Source: Gentiana macrophylla (lineage: Eukaryota; Streptophyta; Magnoliopsida; Gentianales; Gentianaceae). From it: DNA of 64,000 nucleotides. This document shows positions 44,110-56,827 of this stretch, piece by piece. Position 1 is the first letter of the stretch; the number at the start of each line of letters is the position of its first letter. The notes beneath the pieces are model-generated. The model was given only the letters and a program-made list of their open reading frames with translations. It was not told the origin of the DNA and did no database searches. The position numbers and the translations under genes are program-made. The stretch is taken from the NCBI GenBank assembly GCA_026214975.1, contig JAOBSW010000917.1, forward strand, positions 62,001-126,000, given 5' to 3'.

Positions 44110-45993
44110 ATGGCCATTGCCGATAGTAGGGATGTGGAATGCATCCTCAGTCAGGAGACCTAGATGAGATATGTGAGTTATATAGGGTTAGTAGGGAAAG
44201 GTACGCCCTGATGTTACCCACAGATCCACACCTATTTGCCTCAAACCCTCTGGAGGGGTTCTGTATAGTTCATAGGGAGTATTTCTAGGTTGGTCGAGAG
44301 GTCGCCTTTTACCAACACACTTTTGTGCTGCTCGGTGTTATGAGCTAGGGCTTTCCCAAGTAGCCCCCAATAGTGTCAGGGCCATTATTGGGTTTGCTAT
44401 CTAGTGCCGGTTGCTCAATATGTGGTTCACCGTAAAGAAGTTTAGATATTTCTATAATCATGTGGAGTTAAAGGACCACCCTACAGATATTACTTTTCCC
44501 GGAGGGCGGGCGCTCGGCGGCGTCCCATCATCCCTAAAGGTAAAAATTCCTTCAAGAGATGGAAGGAGCGGTTCTTCTTTGTCCGACATGAAGATCATCC
44601 CGAGCTAATTCGATGGAATATGGACGAGTTGGATAAGGATGAGTGCCCCGATCTGGACGACAAGCTGGTGGGCATGATCCAATGATCTGGATACTCCATC
44701 GAGTGGCAAGACCTATACGACGAGCTGATTAGGGCAGCTCGGTTAGAGGACACAGGGCCCGCCCCTACAAAGAGTTTATGGAGGCTGAGTGAAAGCCTTG
44801 TAGGGTTTTTTCCTTCATACTTTTATTGTGATATTTTATGCTTCTGTTTGACTAATACATTGCTCATGTTTTCAGTGGCTGATTTTGCTGATCTTCTGGC
44901 GGGAGCTGAGGGTGAAGGTGTGGTTCATCAGCCTAAGCCGGCCTATTCGGCCAGGAACGTGGTTGTGAAGGAGCCTTATGTGGATGCTGCCGTGGCGGGG
45001 GCCTCCTCATCCATCCCACCTCAGAGGCAGGATGATCTGGACCCTCCAGAGGAGGCAAAGGAAATGGACCTATCCCTTGGAAAGAAAGAGCGGTCCAGGC
45101 CGGCCGCGAACCTTCAAGAGAGAAGGCCCACCAAGAAAGGCAAATCAAGAGCTCCAGGAGGAGCCTAAGACCAATCTGGTCCCTCAAAGGGAGCTGCCTC
45201 CGAGCGGCAGCGACTTGCCAATATGTCTGCCGAGGAGTTGGCTACTGTCGGTTTCCGATCCATAGAGTTTGTAAGTAATCTTACTTCCCTTTTCCTGTTT
45301 TGAGGCTAAGCCTTTGAGGTACCTACTAACCTTCTCTACCTGATTATGCAGGGAACCTTGGTGGGTAAGGAGGTTTTTTGGAGACTGGGAAACGCCTATG
45401 TTGACTCAACCGACCAGAAAAAGAAGATTACCGAGCTGAGGCAAGTACGAGAGGAGCTTAAGGTGGCCGCTAAGCTCAAGGATACGGAGATGAAGGCTCT
45501 TGGAGCTCAACTCTCGGCTCAGGAGGCCAAGCTGAAGTATTTATCAGACGAGCTTGCTGAAGAAAGACAGTGGAAAGAGAAGGCTCTGGACGAACTCCAG
45601 GCGAAGGTGTCCGAGTTGGAGGCTGCAATTCCAGCTCGGCGCGCTGAAGTTATTCAAGAGTACAAGGCCTCGGAAGACTTCGACCAGACCTTGAAATTTC
45701 TTCTCATTCCCATTCTAAACCATGGGTATACTCAGGGTGTGGACGAGGCAATGATTCAATTCCATACCCTTGTTGTGGACGACCTTCCTAAAAGGGTTTT
45801 TTATAGACAAGGGATGAGCGCGGTCTATAATGAGCACGTAAGGGATTTCAAGGCTGGAGTGGACATCGTGTCGAAGTACTCTGTCCAGCCTGTTGCCACC
45901 TCCGGGCTCTATTCCTCCTTCCAAGACATAGAAAGATCAGACTCCGGACTCTTAAGACCAGCCTTTTCTTGCTTTGAAAGTTCTGTACTGTAA
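44110..45993 (+). CDS. Antisense ORF (aORF) of Gypsy-2, intron-containing
   Basis: A plus-strand gene in a minus-strand element, in the position of the antisense ORF known from Tat-branch elements such as Grande. ATG at 44110 (MAIADSRDVECILSQET). The first part contains RYALMLPTDPHLFASNP and, about 44541-44600, SFKRWKERFFFVRHEDHPEL, the WKxRFFFV block usual in these ORFs. A later part (44876-45270) is Pro/Lys-rich (SLGKKERSRPAANLQERRP). A canonical phase-0 intron, GTAAGT at 45271 to TATGCAG at 45351, joins FRSIEF to GTLVGKEVFWRLG. The last exon (45352-45993) is a long coiled coil (KITELRQVREELKVAAKLKD, LSDELAEERQWKEKALDEL) ending YRQGMSAVYNEHVRDFKAGV. Another acceptor is likely at 44875 (TTTTCAG). 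One TAA (45166-45168) and early stops break it. Its function is unknown. Confidence 0.65.
45271..45351 (+). other. Intron in the Gypsy-2 antisense ORF
   Basis: 81 bp with donor TTT|GTAAGT, a pyrimidine-rich middle (TTACTTCCCTTTTCC), CTAAC branch-point-like sequence at 45325-45329, and acceptor TATGCAG|GG. Removing it keeps the frame (phase 0). Confidence 0.7.
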
Positions 45994-46284
45994 AATTTTC
46001 TCGATAATGAATAAAAGCAAATGCGTTTTTGTTTTTACTTTACTGTTTACTGCTGATGGGGTATGTATGTTGCCCCCCCAGTATGCCATTCTTAACCTAT
46101 GCTTCCAGATGGCATACTTGTGATTGTGTGATGGTGTACATATGAAACCGAGCCCAACATGCAGGGTTCGGACATTTTGTCGGTCGAGGATAACGGAAAA
46201 GAACAAACTAGGCTAGTTTAGTGAATAACTCGTAATTAGCGGGGTAAGTTCAGGCGAGCCTTTATTGGGTCAAATTAGACTAAT
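45994..46284. other. Spacer between antisense ORF and tandem repeat
   Basis: Includes AATGAATAAA (46006-46015), a plausible poly(A) signal just after the antisense ORF stop region. Otherwise no feature is seen. Confidence 0.4.
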
Positions 46285-47315
46285 CGATCATTTTTAAAGC
46301 ACGGTGAGCCAGGGCGAGGTTGGGTGACTTCTCGCGTGAAATTTTAGGACAGCGGGACTAATTGAGACTCACTTCTCATTTTTAAAGCACGGCGAGTGGG
46401 CCAGTCGGATGACTTCTTGCGTGGATGTTTTAGGACGAGCGAGGGCGGTGGGCTAACTTCTCATTTTTAAAGCATGGCGAAGTGAGCCAGGACGGATGAC
46501 TTCGCGTGAAAGTTTTTGGACGGCGGGGGGCCAAATTTGGACCAACTTCTTGTTTTTAGGGCATGGCGAGTGGGCCAAGTCGGATGACTTCTCGTGAATG
46601 TTTTAGACGAGCGGGGCGAGTTGAGACCGGCTTCTTATTTTTAAAGCACGGCAAGTTGGGCAGTCGGATGACTTCGCGTGAAAGTTTTAGGACGAGCGGG
46701 GACAGGCTGGGCTGACTTCTCATTTTTAAAGCTCGGCGAGCTGGACCAGGTCGGACTGACTTCTCGTGTGAAAGTTTTAGGACGAGCGGGGTCAGTTGAG
46801 ACTAACTTCTCATTTTTAAAGTACGGCGAGCTGGGTCATGTCGGACTGACTTCTCGCATGAAAGTTTAGGACAAGCGGGGCCAGTTGAGATTGACTTCTC
46901 ATTTTCAAAGCACGGCGAGCTAGGCCAGGTCGGACTGACTTCTCACGTGAAAGTTTGAAGACGATCAGGGCCAGGTTGGGCTGACTTCTCGTTTTTAGAG
47001 CACGACGAGCTGGGCTAGGTCGGACTGACTTCTCGTGTGAAATTTTTAGGATGAGCGGGGCCAGGAAGGGCTGACTCCTAGTTTTTAAAGCACGGAGAGC
47101 TGGGTCAGGTCGGACTGACTTCTCACGTGAAAGTATTTGGACGAACGTGGCCAGTTGAGAATGACTTCTCGCTTTTAAAGCACGGAGAGATGGGCCAGAC
47201 CGGACTGTCTTCTCGCGTGAAAGTTTTAGGACGAGCGGGGCAGTGGTGACTTTTCATTTTTAAATCACGGCGAGCTAGGCAGGTCGGATGACTTCTCGCG
47301 TGAAAGTTTTTATAT
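46285..47315. repeat. 90-bp tandem repeat (two 45-bp half units)
   Basis: Eleven to twelve degenerate copies. Each holds GACTTCTCGCGTGAAAGTTT, then TAGGACGAGCGGGGCCAG, then GACTTCTCATTTTTAAAGCA and CGGCGAGCTGGGCCAGGTCG. Both halves start GACTTCTC, so the unit grew from a 45-bp dimer. Length variation is concentrated at CCAG, CTG and CAG sites. The location, between pol and 3' LTR, is where Tat/Ogre-type elements often carry tandem repeats. Confidence 0.9.
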
Positions 47316-47554
47316 TAGGGATCTCGGTTATTGGTCCTTACTTACGAAACAAGGTGAAAAAGTTTGCAAACATCATCGCAAATTAAGCGCTCTTAGAGCG
47401 AAATTTATTCAACCAAAGATCAAATACCCAAGATTGGTACTAAAACAGAGAAAAAAAACAAACCTAATGAAAGTGCTGGAATGAAAAACAACAGATAGAG
47501 GAACTTGATTTACTTTACTTTTTACTTTTACTTTTTATTGACTTATTTACTTTT
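47316..47554 (-). mobile_element. Gypsy-2 interior, non-coding
   Basis: AT-rich sequence with TTTACTTTTTACTTTTACTTTTTATTG low-complexity near 47511-47560. The RT, RNase H and integrase genes should lie between here and the protease but are missing. Confidence 0.5.
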
Positions 47555-47680
47555 TATTGTGGCACAGAGTGCGACACAGCGACCTCACGATCTCCTTGAT
47601 TTCAACCGAGCCGTGGCGGTTGGGAACTTCAGACTAATGTGGGCCGGAGAGATCACGGCTCGGAGGTCGATTAGAGCGGG
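47555..47680 (-). pseudogene. Gypsy-2 protease, C-terminal part
   Basis: Read on the minus strand from the target site inward: PALIDLRAVISPAHISLKFP, then GSVEIK, a clean continuation of the LGRPA that ends at 59875. Gypsy-1 has ISPAHISMKFP and GSVEIKGD at the same place. This proves that 47681-59869 is one insertion in the protease gene. Confidence 0.85.
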
Positions 47681-48599
47681 TGGTGGGTCGTCAAACCACC
47701 AAAATTAATTCACCCACTACCTTTATAGCTAGTATAGCGGAAGTAGGGGTTGAACCCACAGGGAACGGTGGGTTTATTTCTTCTAACATTTAAAAAATAA
47801 AATATATTTGATTTTTTTTTACTAAATCCTAAAATAGATGAAAATAAAAACAAAAGAAAGAAAAAATCGAGAAAAGTCCGGCTAATTTATTATTCCTCTC
47901 AATTCCTACGATTGATCATTGATGCAAAGATGACTCGTTAAATTATTAATAAATTGGTAAGCAACCAATTTTTCCTATATTTGACAAGCAGGTCAATCAC
48001 CACTACTTATTCTCTAATTATATAGCTCACCTCTGAACGATCGCCAGAGGTTTGGTGAGAACAATTGCATTAACGATTTGAAAAACTCGACTCTAGGTAT
48101 TAATGCACATCGGGTTAGTTTTAACCTAGATCATTTATTTTCACAACAGGGAATCCTATGGGCTACGAACCGGCAGTCAATGAGTTGTTTACCACTTAAA
48201 ATCAAATCTTTATTGACAATCGTCTAGAATCGATTTTTGGTGCTAGATCAAATTATTCATCCAATCATACGGCCAAAACAACTAAACGAACAATTCAATT
48301 ATGAATCAATGAAAGCAGAAAATAAATGAATATTAACAATTTAATCAAGAATTAAGAATAATTCGATCTCACAATCTATAATAATCGAAGGGTAAAATAA
48401 TCAATAAACAGGAATAAGAAAACTAGCTATTCATAATAAACAAATAAAAGATAGAAAAAAAAAAAAATCAAACAAAACAAGTAATACCTTTTATTCAATG
48501 GCCGAAAATTGCCGGCGATGGTATGCGCAGCTTTTCTTTAGTTCACGTCTGAATCTAATTCTCCTCCCCAAAAAAATAAAACCTAAGAGTGACCTCAAT

Positions 48600-48767
48600 C
48601 AGTGACGGATTCAGAAAAAAAAATCTCAGTGGAAGCACCGGAACAAATTCAAAAGACGAGTGGGGGTATCAATAGTGTTTTTACATTTTTTACCTATAAA
48701 AACTTGTCGATTTTCGGATCTCAGTGGGGGTCGGGCACCGCCCCTTTGTATGCTGGGTCCGTCCCTG
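48600..48767. mobile_element. hAT-type MITE-2
   Basis: 168 bp with inverted ends CAGTGACGGATTCAG and, from the right, CAGGGACGGACCCAG. The 8-bp target duplication is ACCTCAAT (48592-48599) and ACCTCGAT (48768-48775), with one mismatch. No coding capacity. Confidence 0.8.
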
Positions 48768-49339
48768 ACCTCGATGGTACACTCTTAACCCTCCCTAAAT
48801 GTTTTATAGGGTGGGCATCCAAACCCCAAGCCCACAATAATACCATTTCCCACTCCCTATCCCTATTTGAAATTAATGTTGGATCATATATCCAACGTTG
48901 GGCTTATATGTGAAATAATTGTTATGTCGTAGACTGTCAATAAATATTAGTCCGTTTTAAAGTGAGCTACTACGGTTATAATTATTGGACTGTAACGTAT
49001 CGCTAGGGTGTGGACCTTTAATGTGTAGAAACTCGGAGGTAACTTCTAATTTTATGATGGGTAAAATTGGAAAGACCTAATAATATTTTACTATATAAGG
49101 GAGGGTTATGGTCCCTAGGTCATACACTTTTCCCACTCTCTTTTGACCCCATTATCACAAGAGAAAAAAATACAGAGAACTGAAAGGGTTCTTCTGACAA
49201 GAAACGGGAGGTGTATAGATCTGGAAGATCGATCCTACAACATCTACAGAGTCTTCCGCTGCTATGGATTCGGGTATGTTTGTAGATTAATATCGTTCTC
49301 TGATTCTCAATAATTTAGCATAATCGATCCTGAGATAAT

Positions 49340-51350
49340 TGTTAGGAAATCTACGCGGGAACGCAGCGGAATTTAAAATTTTATTTCCTTTTAACCAGGA
49401 TCGACTTCGTTTAAGCAATAAACAAACGAGTTAGTAGACGGTGGTTACCTTGGTTGATCTAAAAGATCGACGCTTTGACCGTCTAAGGAGAGTAGTTCTG
49501 CATAGAGCCGCCCAAGTGTTCGGCCTCTACCGCTAGTCCACACGAACAGCTCGCCGGAATCCCATCATGGATTGCTATTGGAAAACTCCGGTTGCTAGAC
49601 CGGTCTTTTTCCCCTCTCACCAACTCTCTATAGGATGCTCTCTAATTTTACACAAGAACTATGAGCTCTTGTAATTGTGATGTACAAAAGAGCTTGACAC
49701 CCACTTCCTTTTTATAGGGAGAGTGGCGCCCCAAAGAAGAGTAGAAAGGAAGAAAACCTTTTCCCAATAAAATAAGGAAAATATAATTGATTGATTTATC
49801 TCATTTATTATAATATCTCATATTAAATAAATCTAGGATATTGTCAATATCTTATATTGAATATTTCCAAGATATTGTCAATATCTAATATTGACTATAT
49901 TTATTTTATTACCATAAATCAATTTACACATGTGTATATATATCATATATATATATTATATGCATAAATCTCTATATATTATATATACATAGCACACTTA
50001 GCCGCATGTACTAATGCACATCACACATGCACACCACACACGCATATATGCATAATAATATATCTAGTTTATTTTATTTTATTAATATCTAATATTAATA
50101 ATAGGTAATACCATTAATTAAATTGCACAATCCAAGTGTATCATATACACACACAAATTGCGCCACCTTAGCCAATAAATTGGCATCCGGAATATTCTTT
50201 AATTAATATAATATTATTAATATCTTGTATTTAATTTATTCATAATAAATAAATACCACCATATTAATTTACCACTATAACCTTTATAGTCGTGAGATAA
50301 ATTCTTTCCTTATTTGGTTATCATCTATAACCACATTTTAATCCGGCTAGATGTTCTTATGTGTGTGACCCGATAGGCTTCCGAATATGTTGGCCGTAGA
50401 CACAAAGTGCAAATTACTTAAAATGCCCCTTCATGCCTAACGATCACGGGATAGCGTCAGCAACACACCGTGACCCCAATCATCGGAAGAGTCAAATGCA
50501 ATGACTACTACCTTTCATGTGAAACGATTACCGTGTAACTTACAATCCTATCATTTGTAATAATATCCATACGGTCGTTAGTCGAGTGTCAAAACATCAA
50601 CGACCGTATCTTATAATCTGGATATCAAGCTCTCTCGAAGTAACTCATTTACTCCCACTTTGCAAAGATTCACGAGAGTAAGACATTCCTTATAAGAAGG
50701 CCATTTCGGATATTCGATCCCAATCATAGGATACGCGATTCCCGGACGACCAATCATGTATACTCCGCATGCTTCAGTATCATACCCAATCACTACCGCA
50801 TGATCGCCCCGTGGCTAGGGGAAACCTCAATAGTGTCAAAGCATGACAATCCACACCGTGATGCCATGAAGACTCCGGTCTTAAGGATAATTACACAACC
50901 GCCACATCTTGTGACACTTATCCGTGTAAGTGGGTCGATCCTAACGCACGCATTCTACAATACACGCCCACGTGCGGTCCAAGTGTCTCTACACTTTGAT
51001 AGAGCGAGATCTATCCACGCACTTAAAGGCGAAGACATCAAATACGTGCTAGTCTGTTTATACTATCAATGCCCTGTTTAATAGTACATCAGCCTAGAGA
51101 CATTTAAGTATCAAACTTATTAAAGTGATTAGAGATCTCATCAACCATAATCGCCTATCATGGTTTCTCTATCACAGTTTAATACTAAGGACGTTATCAT
51201 ATAACAATTCATAATTGGTTCTTTAAAAGAACAGATATATGACAACATAAAAGCCATTTAATATATGTATAAACACAAAGAAATAGTAGAAATGTTCCGA
51301 CCCGGTCGGATCCGGTCCAACCCGATTGGGTTTAGGACACTATTTCAACA
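49340..51350 (-). repeat. Copia-2 (copy B) 3' LTR
   Basis: 2011 bp, TGTTAGGAAATC to ATTTCAACA. The inverted TATA box is at about 49708-49717. ORFs inside (50611-50793, 50800-51081, 51265-51597) recur in the other LTR and are not genes. Confidence 0.95.
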
Positions 51351-51366
51351 ATCTCCCACTTGGCCT
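51351..51366 (-). promoter_or_regulatory. Copia-2 polypurine tract
   Basis: The minus strand reads GGCCAAGTGGGAGAT before the LTR start TGTTGAAATAG. Copy A has the same position with AAGAGGGTGAT. Confidence 0.8.
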
Positions 51367-53250
51367 AAAACCAATCACTCGCACACACAAGACCAAGTTG
51401 AAACACAAGAATCTCATGCAATACTCGCAACCAGCCCTAGCCATGAACGGATCACTATCCGTGGGGACTCAGACTATCTTCATATCATGTTCCAAATGAC
51501 CAAGTCAAAGGAACCACCTCAACACACACACGAATCTCTGACGAGACCCTGGTCCTTGCTTCAAGCAATGAATCCACTTACTATATCAGCTATATAGAAA
51601 AGGTGGAAGAACCGTACAAGGTTCAGGAATGAACCTTCTAGATCCATGTACTGCTCCCGCTGTGCCTCCAAGGCAATACTGTGTTTTGGCTAAGTTGTAG
51701 AGTTCTGATGTGACCCATAGGCTAGAACATTTCTAGCTCCTTTGTATCACTTATTCAAAGTGATTTGCAAACCTGGACCGCAGACTCCCACTCGCCTTCA
51801 TAAGACTCGGGATATACATCTGTTTAACTATATTTATCTAACTCCAAGTTTCGATAAACCAGAATTCTTCCTTAACTTATTTAAGGATATTCTCGACATT
51901 TTGCATTTACTTTCATACTTGCTCATGACTCTTCATGAACTATGAACATCCGGCATTTCCTTTATGATGGTTCCTATCGCAGAGAGCGAAGGAAACCTTC
52001 CATAAACATCATCTTTCACCTTATCCTTAGGACGAACGTCCTAACATAGATAGATCTTGAGAACACCGCTAGCAAGATGTATCCCGTCGCGATCTATGCT
52101 AAACTCCTTTTAGCATCACATCTATATAGGTAAACTATAATTTAACAAATGATTAAATCTATCACTATAGATTCTTATTTCTAAAATAAGAATCGCTAAT
52201 CCAAGTGCTTTCGTAAAAGACCTTGAACTACCAAACATTAATTGATATTGTGACATGGGGTATTAATTCTTGAGAGAGATATCCAATACCTTACTCAAAA
52301 ATCGTAACACACTCCCACTACCCATCTTGCACATTGGGCATATCCTTCTTTTGACTAAATCAAACTCCTTTGATTATCAAACAAAGAAATTTTCTAGAGA
52401 AACTTGTTTGAGTCCACAAATGGATCTCATGGGCTTACATATCATGTTATCGTCTATGAACATCGAGCTGTCTGCCCAACGTCTTCAACACTATCATATA
52501 GTCATGATACAAAGTTATAACAAGCATCATCTGAATAAAACTTGGCTCAGCTGGCAGCATAAAGGTAATTACAAGGTTTACACCTCATACCCTTCAAACG
52601 TCACTATAGCCTTATGGTAATCATATTACTATCCATGTCGGCATTTCAGGGACATTCCCTTTAGGTAAAGCAGACTAGGTTCACAACCTGGTTGTCACTA
52701 ATGGAATCTAATTCGATTTTATGGCTCCTGGCCATATCTCTCAAACACGCTTTCAAACATTCTTTCATAAGTCGTGAGATGTTCATTCTTGAGATGAACA
52801 TACCGGCGACCTTTTCGAGCTTGAGGTTATCCCATGGACTTGCGAGAACTTTTGTGTGCACTGGCGTTGATGTACACCTCATCGCTATGTGGCGTCTGCT
52901 CATGTTCCATTGGTTGAATATATCTTTGTGGTTCTCAAATTACATTTGAGATCTTATTTACTCCCACTGTTTCTTTTGGAAGAAACACTTCCTCTAGAAG
53001 ACAGCATGTTTGGAGACAAACATTTTGCTCCGTGGACAAGTAAATAATATATAGCATACTTGCTAAGATATTCCACAAAGTCGCATATGTCGTACTAGGC
53101 TCCAAGCCTTTCTGACTTTGCCTATGACAACTTCAAATCATCGGTTAAGATAGATTCGACATTATCCTCTTCCACATCTAATATGGAATTTATTCAACCT
53201 TTATTCTTTGGAACTCGGTTAAGTATAAGGGCACTATCCCGAAACTGGTA
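51367..53250 (-). mobile_element. Copia-2 interior, 3' part, unreadable
   Basis: Expected position of reverse transcriptase and RNase H. Minus-strand frames (for example 52661-52903) are short and show no RT motif that I can defend. Confidence 0.45.
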
Positions 53251-53640
53251 AGGGATACTTCGCATGGCTTGCGTCACACCTTTATCATATAAAGTGTTGT
53301 TTCCATTTTAGGAGCACAATCTAATTGTGTATCTCAAAGATGGTATCCTTCAAGGGAGAATCTTATTCCTTTTCAGACGACTTCTGAAACACCCTTCAGG
53401 TATTAATTACTTCAATCCAATTGAAGATTAATTCCTAAGTAGCTCATCAATCTCACATTCGTACTAGCTCGAACTTTTCGGGCTTTCCGAATTATGCACT
53501 TCACTGAGTACACTTGACTATTTCTAAAAATAGTCATAGAGATTAACAAACAATTATTTGTGATATTAATTGTCATATGCCAACAAACATCGGTATGTTT
53601 AGGCTCTAATCAATCTTCTAGGTTTCATAACCTTTTCTTA
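53250..53640 (-). pseudogene. Copia-2 integrase relic
   Basis: Minus-strand reading contains HTDVC (53583-53597), the start of the Copia integrase core (HTDVCGPM), followed by fragments in the order of the family, LLISMTIF in the place of FITFTDD, and further on KGVSEVV (about 53370-53395) in the place of NGVSERR. Stops are numerous and the catalytic residues cannot be identified. The assignment rests on order and short matches only. Confidence 0.4.
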
Positions 53641-56600
53641 AAAGGGTATTTTAGTCCTCTTTGGATGAGGTACGTATAACCCACATGATTCATAATCATA
53701 TGGTTTAACATCATCAGAATGACGCTCAATTACACGCTTCCCTTCCAAGGAGACTATGCCTAGAACAACCACAAATCAAGAATAACAGCCATACAAATAT
53801 TTAGTTGAGATCTCATCACATATATCAACTATATAGTGACATCAATCTAGTATGTTAGATTCAGTGACCCTCCAACTTTATCGGAATAACATTTATTCTT
53901 TACAATTGAGTATGTCTACCACATCCTAACAAATAACTGAAAGCATGTTCTTCATAAGAACCGGAACATTATAACATTTATTTGGTTCCCTTATCAGTTT
54001 ACTAGATCCAGAATATGGTAAGTGTTACAACGTTTGTTTCACCTTCCATTTTTGTATTCAATCTTTCTAATTTAATCACGCTCGTAAGATATCATATATC
54101 TTAGAGTTGACTTGAACTTAGATTGATTTATCTCAACTTACTTGCCTATAATAGAAACTTCAATAAGTTCTCTATTTAAGCACATGCCCTAACTTTCATT
54201 TTAATCCTTCAAGCACTTGTAAATGTTTCTTAGTGTAGTCTTCATAAGACTTAAGAAAGATCACAAGAGCTATGTCTTTGATTTCCTTTCATAAAGAAAA
54301 TAGTTTATTTAACCTTTTAAATCGTATTTAAAACATTAACTATTTAATTAACCTTTAAGCAATGATAGAATTAAGTCGATACTTAAATCTTACAATTTTG
54401 AAAACAACCTTTCCAAAATTAGATGTGGTCATTCTTATCCAACGTTTGAATTAATTGTCATCGTATGACTAAATGATCATCTTGGATCGTATCCAATATA
54501 TGACCAATTCGTTGAAACTTATTTCAAATGATTTGATCATATCATGAGCTTCCGCTTTCATTAATAATTAAAGCCTTGGAGTACTCCATCAAATATGTAG
54601 TCTCCCTGTCTCTAACTACTATAACGGGATTGCTCATGTCATTGCTTATTTTAAAAGGATTAAAATTACTTAACCATTCTTGAGAACGTTTCTCAAACAG
54701 TCATAATTTGGTTTTACTAATCGAGGAAAACATAAATATAAAGGTTTGCTAAAAACTACAACATTAAAAATGAAGATAAAAGAGTGTTGTTGTCTATACA
54801 CGCAAAATCAAATATGGTCTTTGGGATTATGATTTTGCTCCCACTAGTCAACTACTCCCAATTGACTTTCAAGAATTTTTCAAAATCCTTTAGTGGCTGG
54901 AATCCTATCTAGTTGACTCGATCCCCGACGTGGGCCGATCGACCGGGTCAATTTCGATGGGTAGATACTTCTTACCAATCGCGTCTAACGCGACTTTCAG
55001 TGGTTTGACTAGTCAACTCTTTTTGTGATTCACATCGCCTACATGTGGTAGTCAACCTTATGTCTCTAAAATCGACGGTCCTGGCGTGGGCCAATCACCG
55101 CAAGATTCTTAGTCGAGTCGTAACCCAAGTATTCATGAGATCTCATAACGATCATATCTCGATAATGACGATATACCCGTGGTAGGTCAACTCCCGACAT
55201 GGGCCGATCAGTTGGATCCGAACAAGGGCTCTTCACCGTCACTATAATATTGGGAGACATATTTTAACTCGATTTTTGTTGTGGGAGTAATTTTAAATTA
55301 ATTCACTTAATTAATTTCGAATTAATTCTCTTAATTAATTTAACTACGGTCTCATCAAGTATATCTATCTCTATAGACATACGTCCTACACATTTATCTA
55401 GATCGTGCCTAGTCATGCATCTATCGTATCATATAAAATAAATACAAGCACAAAATAAATAAATGCGTAAAGTAACCGGTATGATCATGGACTTTTCCTA
55501 GGTGCGGTTTGAATACAAAGCGGCGAAACCGCTGGTCACAATCTAATCAGGGTATTTGCAACCGCCAATAGGATCTTTAATGCTCCATTCTCCAATGTGA
55601 TCTTTATTTTCTTTCTTTGGTCTCCATCTGTACGCTTCCATTCTTGTTACATTTAATTCTATCTAATAAAATAAATACACCCGCCGCACACGGGGAGCTA
55701 ACGGAATGGGATAAATGCAGAAAATAAGCTAGGTCACGTTCTTCATAACGGCCTAGGACAATTTTTAAAATAATGAGAAAAATTAAATCATTCACATCTA
55801 TCCTATCGATTCGAGTCCATGATCAATCGGGTCCATATAATCATATTATATCTACTATATCTAATACATACAATAACATCTTATGAAAAGATAAAATCAA
55901 AATTTAACTACTTGCGTCTTAATTAATCAATTAACATTTAATCTATTAAATAATTTTATCCAATCAATTAACTAATTAACATTTAATTAATTAAATGATT
56001 TTAATCGAAATAAAATTAACGATTAATTTTAAGCGATTTTAATTTTAGTTTTAATTAATCGAACTATTCCAAAATAAATCAAAATTAAAATTAGGTCTCT
56101 TTTGTTTCTTTCCTTTTTGATTCTTAATCAAAAGGGATGCATTTGGTTTCCTAAACCAAAAGGCATCTTCCTAAACCAAATTTGGCTTAGGCCTAGCCAC
56201 TTTCCAAAATCAAAATTTTAGAAGTGGGCCAGGCTCAGCTTTTACAAATCAAATATTTGAAAAGGGTCTGAGCCTATTCCAAATCAAATATTTGGAAAGG
56301 CCAAATAATTTTGGTTTAGTTCAGCCACTTTCCAAAATCAAAATTTTGGAAGTGTTGCAAGCCAAGCTTTTCCCAAATCAAATATTTGGAAAGCTCAGCC
56401 TATTCCAAACAAAGTTTGGAAAGGCCATTATTATTTTAATGCCAGTGTGGCATCCCAATGGCCCAAACTATTTGAACCATAGGTTAGCCACATGACACAA
56501 CTAAACAAAGGAGGAATTACCAATCACAACTATGAACCATATTGAATCACAAAATACACAAAACAAAAATTTGGAGATCCGCCAAAGATTGACGATCGAC

Positions 56601-56814
56601 CATTGATCGCGGCAAAGCAGTCGCCCGCCCGCCGCCGCCGCCATTTGTTGGTGGTGCGCGCGCTGATCGGCCGAGCACCACCAAATCCCTTTTTTTTTTT
56701 TTCTTTTCGTGTATAAATTTTACAAATCAAAAATCTTTCATCTTTTAATTACGTGATTTAAACGATAAAATTAACTACGCAATATAACATGCTTATTGCT
56801 TAAGCTCGAAGCTC
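53641..56814 (-). mobile_element. Copia-2 interior, 5' part and leader
   Basis: No readable gag. Three GTGGGCC(A/G)ATC motifs (about 54930, 55087 and 55200) are spaced by about 110-160 bp. AT-rich sequence follows (55920-56090), then a cluster of short hairpins (56190-56430) and a GC-rich CCGCCGCC patch at 56628-56642. Confidence 0.5.
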
Positions 56815-56826
56815 GCTCCGATACCA
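56815..56826 (-). promoter_or_regulatory. Copia-2 primer binding site
   Basis: The minus strand reads TGGTATCGGAGC, one base from the LTR end CTAACA. It is of the initiator-tRNA-Met type. Confidence 0.9.
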
Positions 56827-56827
56827 C

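Noticed and set aside
46678..46869. ORF with repeated KVLGRAG and ELDQVGLTSR
   Set aside because: It is a chance frame through the 90-bp tandem repeat and is not kept across neighbouring units.
46285..47315. CRISPR-like array (regular repeats)
   Set aside because: Units are contiguous, degenerate 90-bp repeats without unique spacers, in plant DNA.
50611..51597. Several ORFs of 60-110 codons in 50.6-51.6 kb
   Set aside because: They lie in the Copia-2 LTR, are repeated or broken in the other LTR, and match no protein pattern.
51367..56814. A non-TE gene or gene cluster in the 5.4-kb interior of Copia-2
   Set aside because: It is bounded by PBS and polypurine tract, has only short ORFs, and the few readable blocks (HTDVC, KGVSE) fit Copia integrase.
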